NCBI GenBank assembly: GCA_000310025.1
Contig: FN649757.1
Coordinates: 868,316-932,315, forward strand
DNA: 64,000 bases
Reading direction: 5' to 3'
DNA from: Ectocarpus siliculosus
Taxonomy: Eukaryota > Sar > Phaeophyceae > Ectocarpales > Ectocarpaceae
Position 1 is the first letter of the stretch, and each line of letters begins with the position of its first letter. The notes under the pieces are model-generated. The model was not told the origin of the DNA, ran no database searches, and saw nothing but the letters and a program-made list of their open reading frames with translations. Position numbers and translations under genes: made by a program. Shown here piece by piece: positions 42,655 to 52,043 of this stretch.

Positions 42655-43614
42655 TCAATGAAGGGCTTCAATCCGGCACAGCGTTTCGCGCCACTCGGTC
42701 CGCCTCTTATCATTTTCTGTCTTCCCACGCCGTCTCGTCCGTCTGCTCCCCCCCGCCCGTCCCATTGAATGTTGCTGTATCCGTGCTGTTGCCGGGCTTG
42801 TTGTTTCGTTTGAGCGTTCGTTGTCAGCTAGCCTCTTCTTCATCCTTGTTCCAGGCGGTCATGAACCTCTTTGGTCCCTGCAGTACCCTCGTATGCCACG
42901 GTACACTTCCCTCTATCTTCGCTGCTTCCATCCAAGTTGTTTGGGGGACTCCGAAGGCACATGGCTTGGTGTCCGTAGATCCGTGCTCTGCCTCGAACAT
43001 CTTAAGGTCCTCCTTCAGGTATACTGTATCTACCAGTTTTGTTCCGGGTCCCCCCTGCCTGGGCCCTCCTCCCCCACCAGCTCGCCAAGCATAAACCGTT
43101 TCGGGAATCGCCCGTTTGGCTGTCTTGCCAATGCTTCCGCGAGCAGCAGGCGCCGTTGCCGAACAGTGGTCTTCACGCTCTGGCACCCTACCGTCTTCAG
43201 GTTCTGGGCGCAGGAAAGCTGCCGGTAGGTGCCCTTCTTGCGTTGGTATCCGGTGACTCGCAGGAGCAGCAGTGCCCCTATTGCCTCGGCCTGGAGCAGG
43301 CGAGGCTTGAATCGGAACGGTGCTCTCGGCCTGTCGAAGAGCCCCCGGCCATATCTCCTGACGCACGCCCACGCTGTTCTGCTCCGGTAATTGATCTCCC
43401 GGGTGAAGTTGCCATGTTCGTTGACGAGGCCATGTAGGTACCGGAACTTAGCCTCCTGGGCGTACCTCTGCCCTGCTGCCTCGATGATCAGCGGTGGCGG
43501 CGGGGGGGACGGTGGTGTTGGCTCCCTCTCCTTGACGCGCATTAGGAACGTCTTCGTCTTCTTCTCCGATACCGTGAGCCCGAACTCCCCGAACACCTCC
43601 ACGATGACGGCCAT
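42655..43614 (-). pseudogene. 5'-truncated LINE, RT C-terminal region
   Basis: The minus strand begins (43614) with VFGEFGLTVSEKKTKTFLMR, the block after the catalytic motif of LINE reverse transcriptases. It continues with KFRYLHGLVNEHGNFTREIN and the thumb region, then frameshifts into LKEDLKMFEAEHGSTD, FGVPQTTWMEAAKIEG and AWNKDEEEAS, with a further C-terminal part to 42655. Loss of everything upstream of the RT centre is typical of LINE 5' truncation. It is a different lineage from the element at the left edge. Confidence 0.85.
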
Positions 43615-44250
43615 CAGTGATCACACGATAACCATGGTATGGTCGTTTGCCGGTCTCAGGTTATCACCAGCATAATCGTGACTGCCATCATCATCTACGA
43701 AAACCTCTGACCCGCCGGGTGCGATACCGTAAGAGGCAGACAGGTGATTGCTCCACCACGAAGGGGGTGCGGGAATTGCCCGATGCGTCTGCGGAAAGCC
43801 CTCGACGGGATGTTTACAAAACGAATATTCTTACTGCTGACACAAGCTTGGTTGTGTAGCAATGGAGCTTTGAAAGCCGCTCTAGGAGGGGTGCCGTCTC
43901 TCCGCGTCTTACGGTACATGATCAGCAACATGTGGTCGTTGGTCATTGACCGTGTATCGTGTCATCACTAACATCGTCCTGACTATCATCGACATCTCCG
44001 AACGACCCCTTCTTTGTGGCTAAAGGGCCGGGTGTGACGACGTGATAACCATGGTGCCGCCGTTTGCCGTACTTTATAATGTCATCACCATCGCCAAATA
44101 CCGCCGCGATTATGCATCATTGCCGCACGTCGTGTTGCCATGTAAGGTGTGATAGCATGAAAACCCAGCATGTGGTCGTTGGGCGTTTATCGTACTCGTG
44201 TCACCACTAGCACCATCTATGACTATCATCTCCGACAAAATGCCTCGAGT
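43615..44250 (+). repeat. Degenerate repeats of GATAACCATGGT..GGTCGTTTGCCG type
   Basis: GATAACCATGGTATGGTCGT (43627), CAGCAACATGTGGTCGTTGG (43923), GATAACCATGGTGCCGCCGT (44045) and CCAGCATGTGGTCGTTGGGC (44165) are each followed within 30-40 bp by RTGTCAYCACY. The second and fourth also share GACTATCATC..ATCTCCGA. A similar phrase at 41691 follows a MITE. Confidence 0.55.
43726..43915 (+). mobile_element. ACCGTARG MITE, diverged copy
   Basis: The ends ACCGTAAGAGGC and the complement ACCGTAAGACGC are inverted, with CGGAAAGCCCTCGACGGGAT and AATGGAGCTTTGAAAGC inside. Confidence 0.65.
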
Positions 44251-44653
44251 GTGTATTTCTGTCAAACATACAGTGTTTCTAACGAAGACTTATTAGTTGA
44301 GGTTGAAACACATACGCAATGGCAGTAGTCGAAGCACCTACTTTCGTTGGTCAGGTGATTATCGCGGTCGATGCTATGGTGTCCTCCTACCTTGCTTGTT
44401 AAGTTGTCTTGACCACTGCGACTACCGTCAGTGGTGTTGTTTTAAGATTTCGCTTTTCGGTGGTGTTTTTTTCTCAGGGTTCGGTCAGTTACAAGTGTGT
44501 GTGTGTGTTTTTTTTTTTCGTGCTCATGTCCAAGGCTCTATTGTCTGTATTTTTCGTTCATGTTGCGATGAAATTGGCAGCGCTAGAAGGCACATGTTCG
44601 AAATCTTTTCAACGTGTTGTGTTTTCTTTTTTTTCTGTCTTTGTTGTGTCCAG

Positions 44654-44698
44654 GTGATCGTTGCCGCCTTCCTGAACTTCAACCGCCCGGCGAGCTAA
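44654..44698 (+). CDS. Candidate terminal exon, product unknown
   Basis: A long pyrimidine tract (44620-44650, TTTTCTTTTTTTTCTGTCTT) ends in CCAG. The following 15 codons read VIVAAFLNFNRPAS then TAA, with mostly G/C third positions. This is what a last exon looks like. It does not join in frame directly to the candidate exon at 40832, so intermediate exons would be needed. Short, hence uncertain. Confidence 0.35.
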   Translation: MIVAAFLNFNRPAS

Positions 44699-44781
44699 CT
44701 CTGCTTTCCGCCCCTGGCCCTGGACGTATGCACATACGGTGGGGGGCTCCGTGGACCCGTACAATGGCATGACCTGTATAG

Positions 44782-45670
44782 CCAACCAAAATTTTCCTTC
44801 CGTCAGCCAATCATAGTTATGCAAGCTTCGTCCTTCGTCCTTTTCATTTTATGCAGGTCCTCCTTTTTGCCAATGACCAATCACAGCCTCCCGGTCATCA
44901 GCCAATCAGCAACGAGCAGGTGACCGACCTATCGCCTTCCACCCGTTAACCAATCAGATTGAAGCAAGTGTCATTGGTCCTTCCTTTTGCACGTGTTCAA
45001 CCATAGCTTTCCGCCCGTCAGCCCATCGAATTACAGCAAACGTGGGCCCTTTCTTTTCGTTTTACAGATGACCAACCACAACCTTCCTCCCGTCAGCCAA
45101 TCAGATCAAAGCAACCGTGGGCCGGTGCTTTTCGTTTTTCAGATGACCAACCACAGCCTTCTGGCCATCAGCCAATCAGACCGGTCGCCCCGGTGGTCTG
45201 GTTGGTATCCGCGGAACCTTACAGAGGTCAGGTCAGGGGTTCGAATCCCGGCGTAAGCGAGCTTTTCTTGCAAAGTGAGTTTTTCTCTCGCTTCCGCTCC
45301 TGGATAGCGCCAGTTCGTGTGTACACAGAGGGAAGAGAGTGCTGAACTCTTCTCGCATTCAAAATCGACGGCAAAGTACCGCAGGAGGGGAGGGTAGAGA
45401 GGGGGCTTTTGTGTGTGACCACGGGTTGGAGTAAACGGCACTAGTGCTGTGAGCGCTGATTTGAAGCGAAGATAAAAAAAAAAAAATAATCAGGTCGAAG
45501 CAAACATTAGCCCTTCCTTTTCGTTTTTTAGACCACCAACCAAGACCTTTCGCCAACCACGCCCTTTCGCCCGTCGGGCAATCAGATTGGCGCCCTCCCT
45601 TTCCGTTGTGCAGGCGTTCAACCACAGCCAGCCTTCCGCCTGTAGGCCAATCAGATTCATTTGGTCCTTT
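44782..45670 (+). repeat. ~75-bp tandem repeats each carrying a CCAAT box
   Basis: CCAATCA occurs at 44807, 44877, 44902, 44950, 45097, 45172 and 45647, with mutated sites near 45023 and 45585. The best-kept units (44950, 45023, 45097, 45172) are 73-75 bp apart, each with CGTCAGCCAATCAGA, AAAGCAAC, GTGGGCC, TTTTCGTTTT and GACCAACCACA. The array is split by the SINE at 45180-45486. CCAAT is the NF-Y site, so the array could act as an enhancer for a gene starting at 45735, or be ordinary satellite. Confidence 0.8.
45180..45486 (+). mobile_element. tRNA-derived SINE with poly-A and target duplication
   Basis: It starts with a tRNA-like head. The A box TGGTCTGGTTGG (45194-45205) and B box GGTTCGAATCC (45238-45248) have tRNA spacing and a T-arm-like GGGG/CCCG context. 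An unrelated body of about 220 bp ends in 13 A (45474-45486). AATCAG is duplicated on both sides (45174-45179 and 45488-45493). The CCAAT array unit resumes exactly after it (GTCGAAGCAAAC), which proves insertion. The acceptor stem is not paired, so it is not a functional tRNA. Mobilised in trans by a LINE, by family knowledge. Confidence 0.8.
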
Positions 45671-45734
45671 TTTCATTTTTCTCAGGTCCTCCTTGTCAAA
45701 CTGCCCCGCCCAAACGATTACCGTGACATACAAG

Positions 45735-45816
45735 ATGGCACAAGACTCCAAGAGCATGCCGGCTAACACGCTCCAGGCGAGCCTATCCGGGGTTCCTGCA
45801 AGGCTCGACCCAACAG
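45735..45816 (+). CDS. Candidate first coding exon, product unknown
   Basis: ATG at 45735 opens MAQDSKSMPANTLQASLSGV then PARLDPT, with G/C-rich codons, ending at CAACAG followed by the donor-like GTTTGT at 45817. Beyond it the frame becomes a low-complexity FSIFFLYV run. It lies 82 bp after the last CCAAT box. No family recognised; too short for certainty. Confidence 0.3.
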
Positions 45817-45971
45817 GTTTGTGTTTCTCTATTTTCTTTTTATACGTTCTCGACAAAATCTTGTGTTCCTTTTTTTGCGAAAATATGCATGAACACTTAC
45901 TTGTGTGTGTTTATTGTGTTATTGAAAATATACAATAAATCACAGAAAGGTCATTTACCCGTTTGAAATGC

Positions 45972-46189
45972 ACCGTAAGAGTCGCAGATATGGCACCCCC
46001 GTGTTAACGATTATTTTTCGCGTATTTCACCACAACTAGGCGGATGCGAACACCAACCAACAACTCTCAGGAAAGCCCTCGAGAGCTCCCCCAAACTACC
46101 CTCTTCGGCAGTGGTACCACCCTGGTTGTGGAGAAATATGCTATTGAAAAACGCCAACACGGGGGTGCCATCTCTCCGATTCTTTCGGT
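45972..46189. mobile_element. ACCGTARG MITE, copy with ~60-bp inverted repeats
   Basis: The left arm ACCGTAAGAGTCGCAGATAT then GGCACCCCCGTGTTAACG, and the complement of the right arm ACCGAAAGAATCGGAGAGAT then GGCACCCCCGTGTTGGCG, continue to CACCACAAC/CTCCACAAC. 218 bp, non-coding. Confidence 0.82.
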
Positions 46190-46256
46190 AACCACAGTCG
46201 AAAGGGATGTGCTCACGTCTTTCCAGTGGTGGAGGGAAACCTGCTGGACGCTGGGT

Positions 46257-46418
<162 letters not shown>

Positions 46419-46421
46419 TTT

Positions 46422-46496
46422 GATGCTTGTGTTGGCGCAACACAAACATCAACGACAATATGCTTGGGTTGGCGCCAACACAAAGATCAACGACAA
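46422..46496 (+). repeat. Two ~38-bp tandem units with internal palindrome
   Basis: GCTTGTGTTGGCGCAACACA plus AACATCAACGACAA is followed by GCTTGGGTTGGCGCCAACAC plus AAAGATCAACGACAA. TGTTGGCGCAACA and GTTGGCGCCAAC are self-complementary. Confidence 0.8.
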
Positions 46497-46585
46497 CACA
46501 AAACAAAAAACACAAACACAAACAACAATGCCAACAGTTGGTGGGTTGCGCTGTATGATTTTGTTGTTCGGCATCCTTGATGAGT

Positions 46586-46615
46586 TCTCTCTCTCTCTCT
46601 CTCTCTCTCCCTCTC
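46586..46615 (+). repeat. (TC)n microsatellite
   Basis: About 12 TC units then CCTCTC. Confidence 0.9.
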
Positions 46616-46639
46616 TTTTGCGTTTTTTGCCGGCTATAC

Positions 46640-46790
46640 CTTTTTTGGGTAAGTTAGCCTGTGACCACGGGAATCGACCCCGTCAAGTGTTAGACTAGTA
46701 CGGACAGAAGGTACTGGGCAGAGAGAACGGAACGGTTTTCAGTGTGAAGACACCAACAACACAACAACAAGAACAACAGCAACATTCCTC
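46640..46790 (-). mobile_element. (GTT)n-linked tRNA-related retroposon, best copy
   Basis: On the minus strand: a GTTGTTGTGTTGTTGGTG-like tract, GTCTTCACACTGAAAACCG, TTCTCTCTGCCCAGTACC, TTCTGTCCGTACTAGTCTAA, then ACGGGGTCGATTCCCGT and GGTCACAGGC. ACGGG and CCCGT pair perfectly around a 7-nt loop (46667-46683), a complete tRNA T arm with B box, and GCCCAGTAC is in A-box position about 40 nt before. A matching 5' acceptor strand is missing. Interpreted as a SINE or tRNA-derived element. Confidence 0.6.
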
Positions 46791-46907
46791 TTCCTGTGTG
46801 TGTAACTGCCATGGCAGCATCTTGTGCTATACAAACCTGTTGTAATTCCGCTTCGTTTTATGTGTCGCTGTTTTGAGTTACATGTTAGTGCTCTATCTGG
46901 CCACACT

Positions 46908-47475
46908 GTAGCGGGGTCCCTCAGTGCGGGTATTTACCCCCCAGATGTTCACCGGCACTACTGTACCTGGTACCGGGCATCAAGCAGAGGCACAAGTAGC
47001 TGATGAACACAGCCCTTCATGCTTTGGCAGGCGGCGGGATTGATCAAGAAAGACCTGCGGAGGGAGGCCAGCAGGGCTCTACGGCGGTGTTTCCTCCACA
47101 AGGTGATCCGCAGTAGTAGCCTTCTCGGGGTTGTTCGGTTTACTAAACATGTTGGGCGAAGCATGCAATTGGGATAAGTTGGGGTTGGGGTTTTAGGGTC
47201 TGCTTACCCTCTCCCTGTTTTATTTCCCCATGCTCTAAATTTCTCGCGAAGGTGTTTCAGTACCCTTCGCAGGGTTGTTCGTTGAAGCAAACACAGTGGA
47301 GTGCCGTCTACAGTGCATGTGCCAAGCGCTTTCACCCGCACTATCTATCGCGCTTCATCTGCACTATCGCTGGCATCCGCAAAATTCAATGTATTAAACG
47401 TCTTGAATAGTCCATCTGTGCGAGCCAATTGCACCCGCATTATATCGGCAATCCCCACTATTGAGGGTCCCACTG
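46908..47475. mobile_element. Degenerate pogo-like TIR relic
   Basis: The left side has GCGGGGTCCCTCAGTGCGGG. The right side complement reads GCAGTGGGACCCTCAATAGT then GGGGAT. CACCCGCACTAT, GCACTATCGC and CACCCGCATTATA inside recall the TATAGTGCGGGT subterminal motifs of 27909-29216. Ends and flanking TA are not clear-cut. Confidence 0.4.
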
Positions 47476-47580
47476 CATGTTGGATAAAGCATACAACTGG
47501 GAAAGTTGGGTTAAGGGGTCTGCATACCCTTGCCCTGTTTCAACTTCCCCGTGCTCAAAGTAGCTTGCTAAGGCGGTCCA
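47148..47580 (+). repeat. Direct repeat of ~105 bp, 328 bp apart
   Basis: CATGTTGGGCGAAGCATGCA (47148) to about 47260 is repeated from 47476 (CATGTTGGATAAAGCATACA). Both copies share AAGTTGGG, GGGTCTGC.TACCCT, CCCTGTTT and CCCC.TGCTC. The right copy overlaps the end of the pogo-like relic. Confidence 0.75.
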
Positions 47581-47932
47581 CTAGGTGACGCCAAATTTCG
47601 CCGCCATGCTTATTTGTTTTTCAGCGTTGTTGTTGCTGTTGTCGAATTTCGCCCACGTTTTAGTTTGAATTGTGGTGGTGATCGTTTTTGTTGCTGCTGC
47701 TGTTGACCCATACACACACACACAGCGACCACGGTCCTCGAAAACACCGGCAGCTCACAAGCAGCACATATTGGGTAGCTACCCCATGTTTGGGGATACT
47801 CCGTACTAAATACTGATCTGCGGAGATAGTGAGGGCTACGTTGATGTGCGTATCTGGTGGCAGGGCGGTTGGGAGACGAACCCCCCTGGTAGCGCCCCAC
47901 GCTCTTTCTCGCTGCTGCCACTCTCTTTAGTA

Positions 47933-48035
47933 CGGTAGAGGTCCCTGTTTTAGTCCCGGCATTTACCCAGAAAAATTACAGGGACTATATCAGTACCTGC
48001 ACTATTCAACCGGCGCTAAACAGGGATCTCTACTG
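47933..48035. mobile_element. 103-bp pogo/Tc1-like MITE
   Basis: The left end CGGTAGAGGTCCCTGTTTTA and the complement of the right end CAGTAGAGATCCCTGTTTAG both run on to a CCGG, and TA flanks both sides (47931-47932, 48036-48037). The termini resemble CAGTCGAGGTCCCT of the larger element, so the same or a related transposase may have moved both. Confidence 0.8.
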
Positions 48036-49218
48036 TACATTTGGTGCAGTGGTTAGTGTCGGTGTAAAATCCCGTCCCGATCGAACGGACCGAGATTTGG
48101 AACAAATCATGGCAGCACCGCAGATGTTGGGGTGTTTCGGAAATACGTTTGGGTTTGCCCAGACACAATGCCCAGACAAAATTGCCCAGATAAGAATTAG
48201 CATAAAAAGATCCGAAAAGAGTCTCAGAGTTTTTTTCGGCATGACGTGGCAAGGCCCGCCGCTAATTGGCCGAAAGATTCGCGCGCGCCGTTCCCCACGC
48301 CCCTTGTTCTCCCAAGCAAGAAAATAGGTGTGCTTGGTTGGGTGCTGCTATCTATCCTCCAAGGTACCAGGAGCATCTAGCGGGGGTGTTGTTACCGCCG
48401 AGAAACACCCTGTCAAGGCTTCTAGCAAGCAAAATCTCAGCCGCTCAGGTGGGGTCCTGTTTCAATCAACCGAAAGAGAGAGGCGGCGGTCAGCAGCAGC
48501 AACAGCACAGCTTAAACCTAGAACAACCACCCCTACACAGCGAATTTTTAAGCAGCATTCCAAACCGCAACACCTGTGTAGAGGAGATGGCGCCGATAGA
48601 GAGTAGCACAAGGCAATTTTTGGGCCACCTCCCAGCAGTTCGAGTGGCCTACAGCTCATGGTCTGGGTGTTCTCCTGAACTGGTTGTAGGCAGGGAGGTT
48701 GCTCTTTCTGAGGCTGCTGGTGAAGCCTGTCTCATCCCACCCTCCCCTCTGTTCCTTCCACAGCGATCACCTACCTACACATTAGACGCACACCGCCCGC
48801 ATCGGAGGAGGAGCAGGTCTGTCTGTCCAGTGGTGGTGACATGATGCTTGGATGAGTCTGTACCCTGCGATGCCATCTTTTGTGGTTTACGCTACAGTAC
48901 TACTGTACTCTTGTTGCTGCTCAAATATCTGGGCCTTCTGAACAGGAACCCACGCCTCAGATAAAATGGGGTTGGTTAGAGGTATTTGTCTGAGCCGTGG
49001 GTGAAAAGTGGGGCAGCCTCAGACAAATATAACCGTTGCCGGCTACAGATTCAAAAAAATCTGACCCTCTTCTTGCCTGAGCATTTTGTCTGACCCGCAA
49101 CAAAATTTCCGAAAGGGTCTATTATCGAATAGCTGGGATTAACTGACAGAGGGAGACAACAACTTCCTTCGCTCCGGAAAACCTCGCGAACAGAGGTGGG
49201 TGGAGATTTCTTCAGAGT
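48036..49218. other. Stretch without recognised genes
   Basis: A 192-codon frame ending at 48844 has no known domain. An imperfect inverted repeat lies at 48974-49034 (GTATTTGTCTGAG and CTCAGACAAATA), loop about 23 nt. Confidence 0.4.
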
Positions 49219-49452
49219 ATGCCTTGTGCACGGTACTCGGCCGCCTCTGCGGCAGCAGACTCGGCTGCGGCCCCGGCTGCGGCACCGGCGCCGGCTTCGC
49301 CCGTGAGCCCGCCGCAGCCGAACCCCTACCGGGCTACGGCGGTGTTCGTGACTCCCGCAACACACGGGCAAAGCTTGACATCCTTCGCACCTGGTGCTGT
49401 GGGCGCCCCGCCAACGCCCAGGGAGTTGCTGGTGTGGTTCACCCGTCGGAGG
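49219..49452 (+). CDS. Possible exon, Ala/Pro-rich, product unknown
   Basis: ATG at 49219 opens MPCARYSAASAAADSAAAPA, then a Pro/Ala linker and PYRATAVFVTPATHGQSLTS, with strongly G/C-ending codons until about 49452, where a GGAG/GTGCGC donor-like site occurs. Past that the frame becomes hydrophobic low-complexity sequence. The composition alone could be chance in GC-rich DNA. Confidence 0.22.
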
Positions 49453-49789
49453 TGCGCGTTTGGTGGCTTTATTTGTTGTTTTCCTCTCATGATGCTCCTG
49501 CTGTGGTTTCTTTGTCCTTCGTTAGATTCGTGTTCTGGTTCCGCAGCGGTCATGGTTCTCTGACTGCGGGCGTTTTCACGCGGTGCGGGACGAGCGTGCG
49601 TGCGGTGGTGACGACACGTCGGCTATTGTACTAGCTGTGCGGGCGTTACGCAGCGCCACTTCTTCGGTCGTGCGATGACAATTCGTGTCTGCTGGCAGCA
49701 GATGGGCGTCCACTTTCAGTGTCCGCACCCATCGATCTGCTTCATTTCGCGCATATCGCAGCCCGGGATCCCTCCGAATCACTTCGAGC

Positions 49790-50720
49790 GTATTGCGGAA
49801 CGAGAGTTTTTACAAATTTTACCGCACACACGCCGTTGTGTGCTTGTTCCCCCGTACCGTTGGGTCATCTACGGTATTGTTGCCTACGCCGCGCGCAGTC
49901 GGGCAACTCTTGAACTTTTTCTGCGCACACGCTGTTGTGTGCCCGTTGTTCCCCACGCCGTTGGGTAGTGCTGCTTCACGCTGTTGTATTCTCCATGAGT
50001 TATGTCACCTTGCATCCCTCTGTTGCGCCTGTAGCTGGTGTCCTCTGTTGGCCTCTGTTGGCCTCTGTTGCGCCTGTGGTTGGTGGCCGTTCCAACAGCA
50101 CATCGTTGATATGACCAGGATTTGGCGGAACTGGGATGGTTTCTCGCCCACACATTGCTGTTTGCTCGCTACTCACCCGGCCGCGGTGCTGTTTCATTCA
50201 TTCCCCTTGGCTCATTGGAATGCAATTCGAAGGCTTGGCTGTGTCCTTCGCTCCTCGCCCACATAGAGCTGCTGCGTGCTCGTTAGTCACCCGGCTGCGG
50301 TGCTCTTACACTCGCTCCTCTTGGCTCAGTTGGAACGAAATCCTCGCCCCCGCACAGCTTGTTTGTTGTTGTATACGGTCGTTAGTTGCCCGGCCGCAGT
50401 GCCGGTATGTCTTTCTTGATTCACCGTAGGACTGGAATACATGCCGGAAAGTGTTGCGCGCCCCTTCGCGCCATGTTTGCCCCTTACCACACGCACGCCG
50501 CTGTGTACCCGTTGGCCGCGCCGGGGGTAGCTTTTGTTTCGTGCTACTTTCTGTGCGCATACCCCTGCGTACCGGCGGTTTGCACGCGCAGTCGCGCATA
50601 TGCCTGCTACGAAATGCACCTTTTACCCGCGCCGTTGGGTGTCTGCTGCAATATTTGCACACTGCGTTGTGTACCCGCTCCCGGCCGTAGGGTGCGCCTT
50701 GCCTCACTTGTGCCCGCTCG
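49790..50720 (+). repeat. Degenerate tandem repeats (CCGTTGGGT / CACCCGGCYGCGGTG types)
   Basis: ACACGCCGTTGTGTGC, ACACGCTGTTGTGTGCCCGT and CACGCCGCTGTGTACCCGTT recur with CGCCGTTGGGT. From 50150, units containing TGCTCGYTASTCACCCGGCY, GCGGTGCT and CTCTTGGCTCA recur about every 96-112 bp (50150, 50262, about 50358). CCTCTGTTGG is tandemly repeated at 50042-50070. All frames are Cys/Ala/Pro-rich as a result. Confidence 0.6.
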
Positions 50721-51063
50721 TTACATGATATACATGCGCTGATGTGTACCCATCCCCCCACTCCGTCGAGTAAATGCCGATGTAGGTGGTGTCTATGTGG
50801 CGGGGTTTTGCGGGAGAGACCATGGACTTGCCATGACGAGCTCCGTAGTTTGTTTCTGAAGTATAAAATCAGGTCTTCCATGCTGTTCCAAGCATCTATA
50901 ATATTGTATCACACACTTAGCACGCACATTTTAGCACGCACAGCAGTCTTACGACCACTGTAGATGTTGACCTGCGAGTTTCCTGCAAGCCCCCCAACCA
51001 CTTTCAACAGGTAAAGTAAAGTCATGTTTGAGGTATCTCGTGACCCGCTGCCTATCCTCTCCC

Positions 51064-51169
51064 GAGCCTGGTCCGGTGAGAACCCGGCGTGCTCCGTCCC
51101 GGCTTTGTAGGGATGCGAGGTCAATGGTCTAACGACTACGGCATGCACGACTATGAGTACCCCCCCTCC
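51064..51169 (+). repeat. GTGARAACCCGGCGTGC dispersed repeat, copy
   Basis: GAGCCTGGTCCGGTGAGAAC, CCGGCGTGCTCCGTCCCGGC, GGGATGCGAGG and CGGCATGCACGACTATGAGT match 40541-40626 and 40038-40096. Confidence 0.75.
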
Positions 51170-51531
51170 CTATCTTCTCGCCACGCCCGTCGTTTGTGCG
51201 TGTTGTCGCCAATACCTCAGACCATAGCGGGGACCTTCCGAGCGGGAATGGCCTGGTTTTTCTCAAGTGCATGCTCACGCCTTGCAGCTGTTCTGAGATT
51301 GACAACGCCGCCGCCGCCACCGGAGCTGCCTCTGTCACTGTGAGGAAGTGTTAGTTTTCGCATACCATTGAACACGCTAACCCACCCCCCCCGGCATCAA
51401 GATTGACGCCCAGGATCAGTAGACTGCACAGACCACTTGCAGCAAGTCTATTGTATGGTATTTGTTGTGAATATAGTAAAACCCATACACAATTTATTGC
51501 ATAGGCTCTCGTGTCGCATTCTAAAAACAAT

Positions 51532-51622
51532 ATACAGCAGTATCTCTGTGACCGTTTATTCTTCCCCTATAGTGTGGGATAAGACAGCGGCTTCACCTCC
51601 CGCTAGGTTGGTGAAGTCACCC
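51532..51622 (-). repeat. B2 split direct repeat (element 3' end)
   Basis: ATACAGCAGTATCTCTGTGA to GGTGAAGTCACCC, about 95 percent identical by eye to 51923-52011. Its outer edge (ATAC) is the expected 3' terminus. Confidence 0.85.
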
Positions 51623-51636
51623 GTCGTGAAAAGGAA

Positions 51637-51681
51637 GTGTCGATGAGTGTTTTCCTGTGTCTCTGCAACACTCATCGACAC
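51637..51681. repeat. Perfect 15-bp hairpin between A2 and B2
   Basis: GTGTCGATGAGTGTT (51637-51651) and AACACTCATCGACAC (51667-51681), loop 15 nt. It could be a transcription or RNA-folding signal of the element. Confidence 0.85.
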
Positions 51682-51768
51682 TCTCCGATCGCGACTGAAT
51701 TATTGGAAAATGAACGTCACCTTGTAATGTACTACTACCACTTGTGAGGGTGGGTGGGTGGTGCTTTT

Positions 51769-51925
51769 AACGTACTCTCTCTCTTCCTCCTGTTTGCCGT
51801 GTCGGCACTTGGTTGCCCAAAGAAGTGGGAATGAGAGGTACCCTTGTGATAGTGATACGTGTGCTTTCGTGTGCCAACGTTCCTGGAAAATGTTTGGAAC
51901 ATTTTCCGGACCGGTCTGCATAATA
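51769..51925 (-). repeat. A2 split direct repeat
   Basis: AACGTACTCTCTCTCTTCCT to CCGGACCGGTCTGCATAATAC, matching 59536-59692. It contains the hairpin GGAAAATGTT-TGG-AACATTTTCC. Confidence 0.88.
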
Positions 51926-52011
51926 CAGCCGTATCTCTGTGATCGTTTATTCTTCCCCTATAGTGTGGGATAAGACAGCGGCTTCACCTCCCGCGGCTGG
52001 TGAAGTCACCC
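51923..52011 (-). repeat. B1 split direct repeat
   Basis: ATACAGCCGTATCTCTGTGA to CTGGTGAAGTCACCC. It abuts A2, together forming the regenerated end-to-end junction. Confidence 0.88.
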
Positions 52012-52043
52012 TTTCCAAAACTAACTCCACATCCTTTTATGTT

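Noticed and set aside
48266-48844. 192-codon plus-strand ORF as a gene
   Set aside because: Composition is ordinary, no motif is recognisable, and the start lies in repeat-like sequence.
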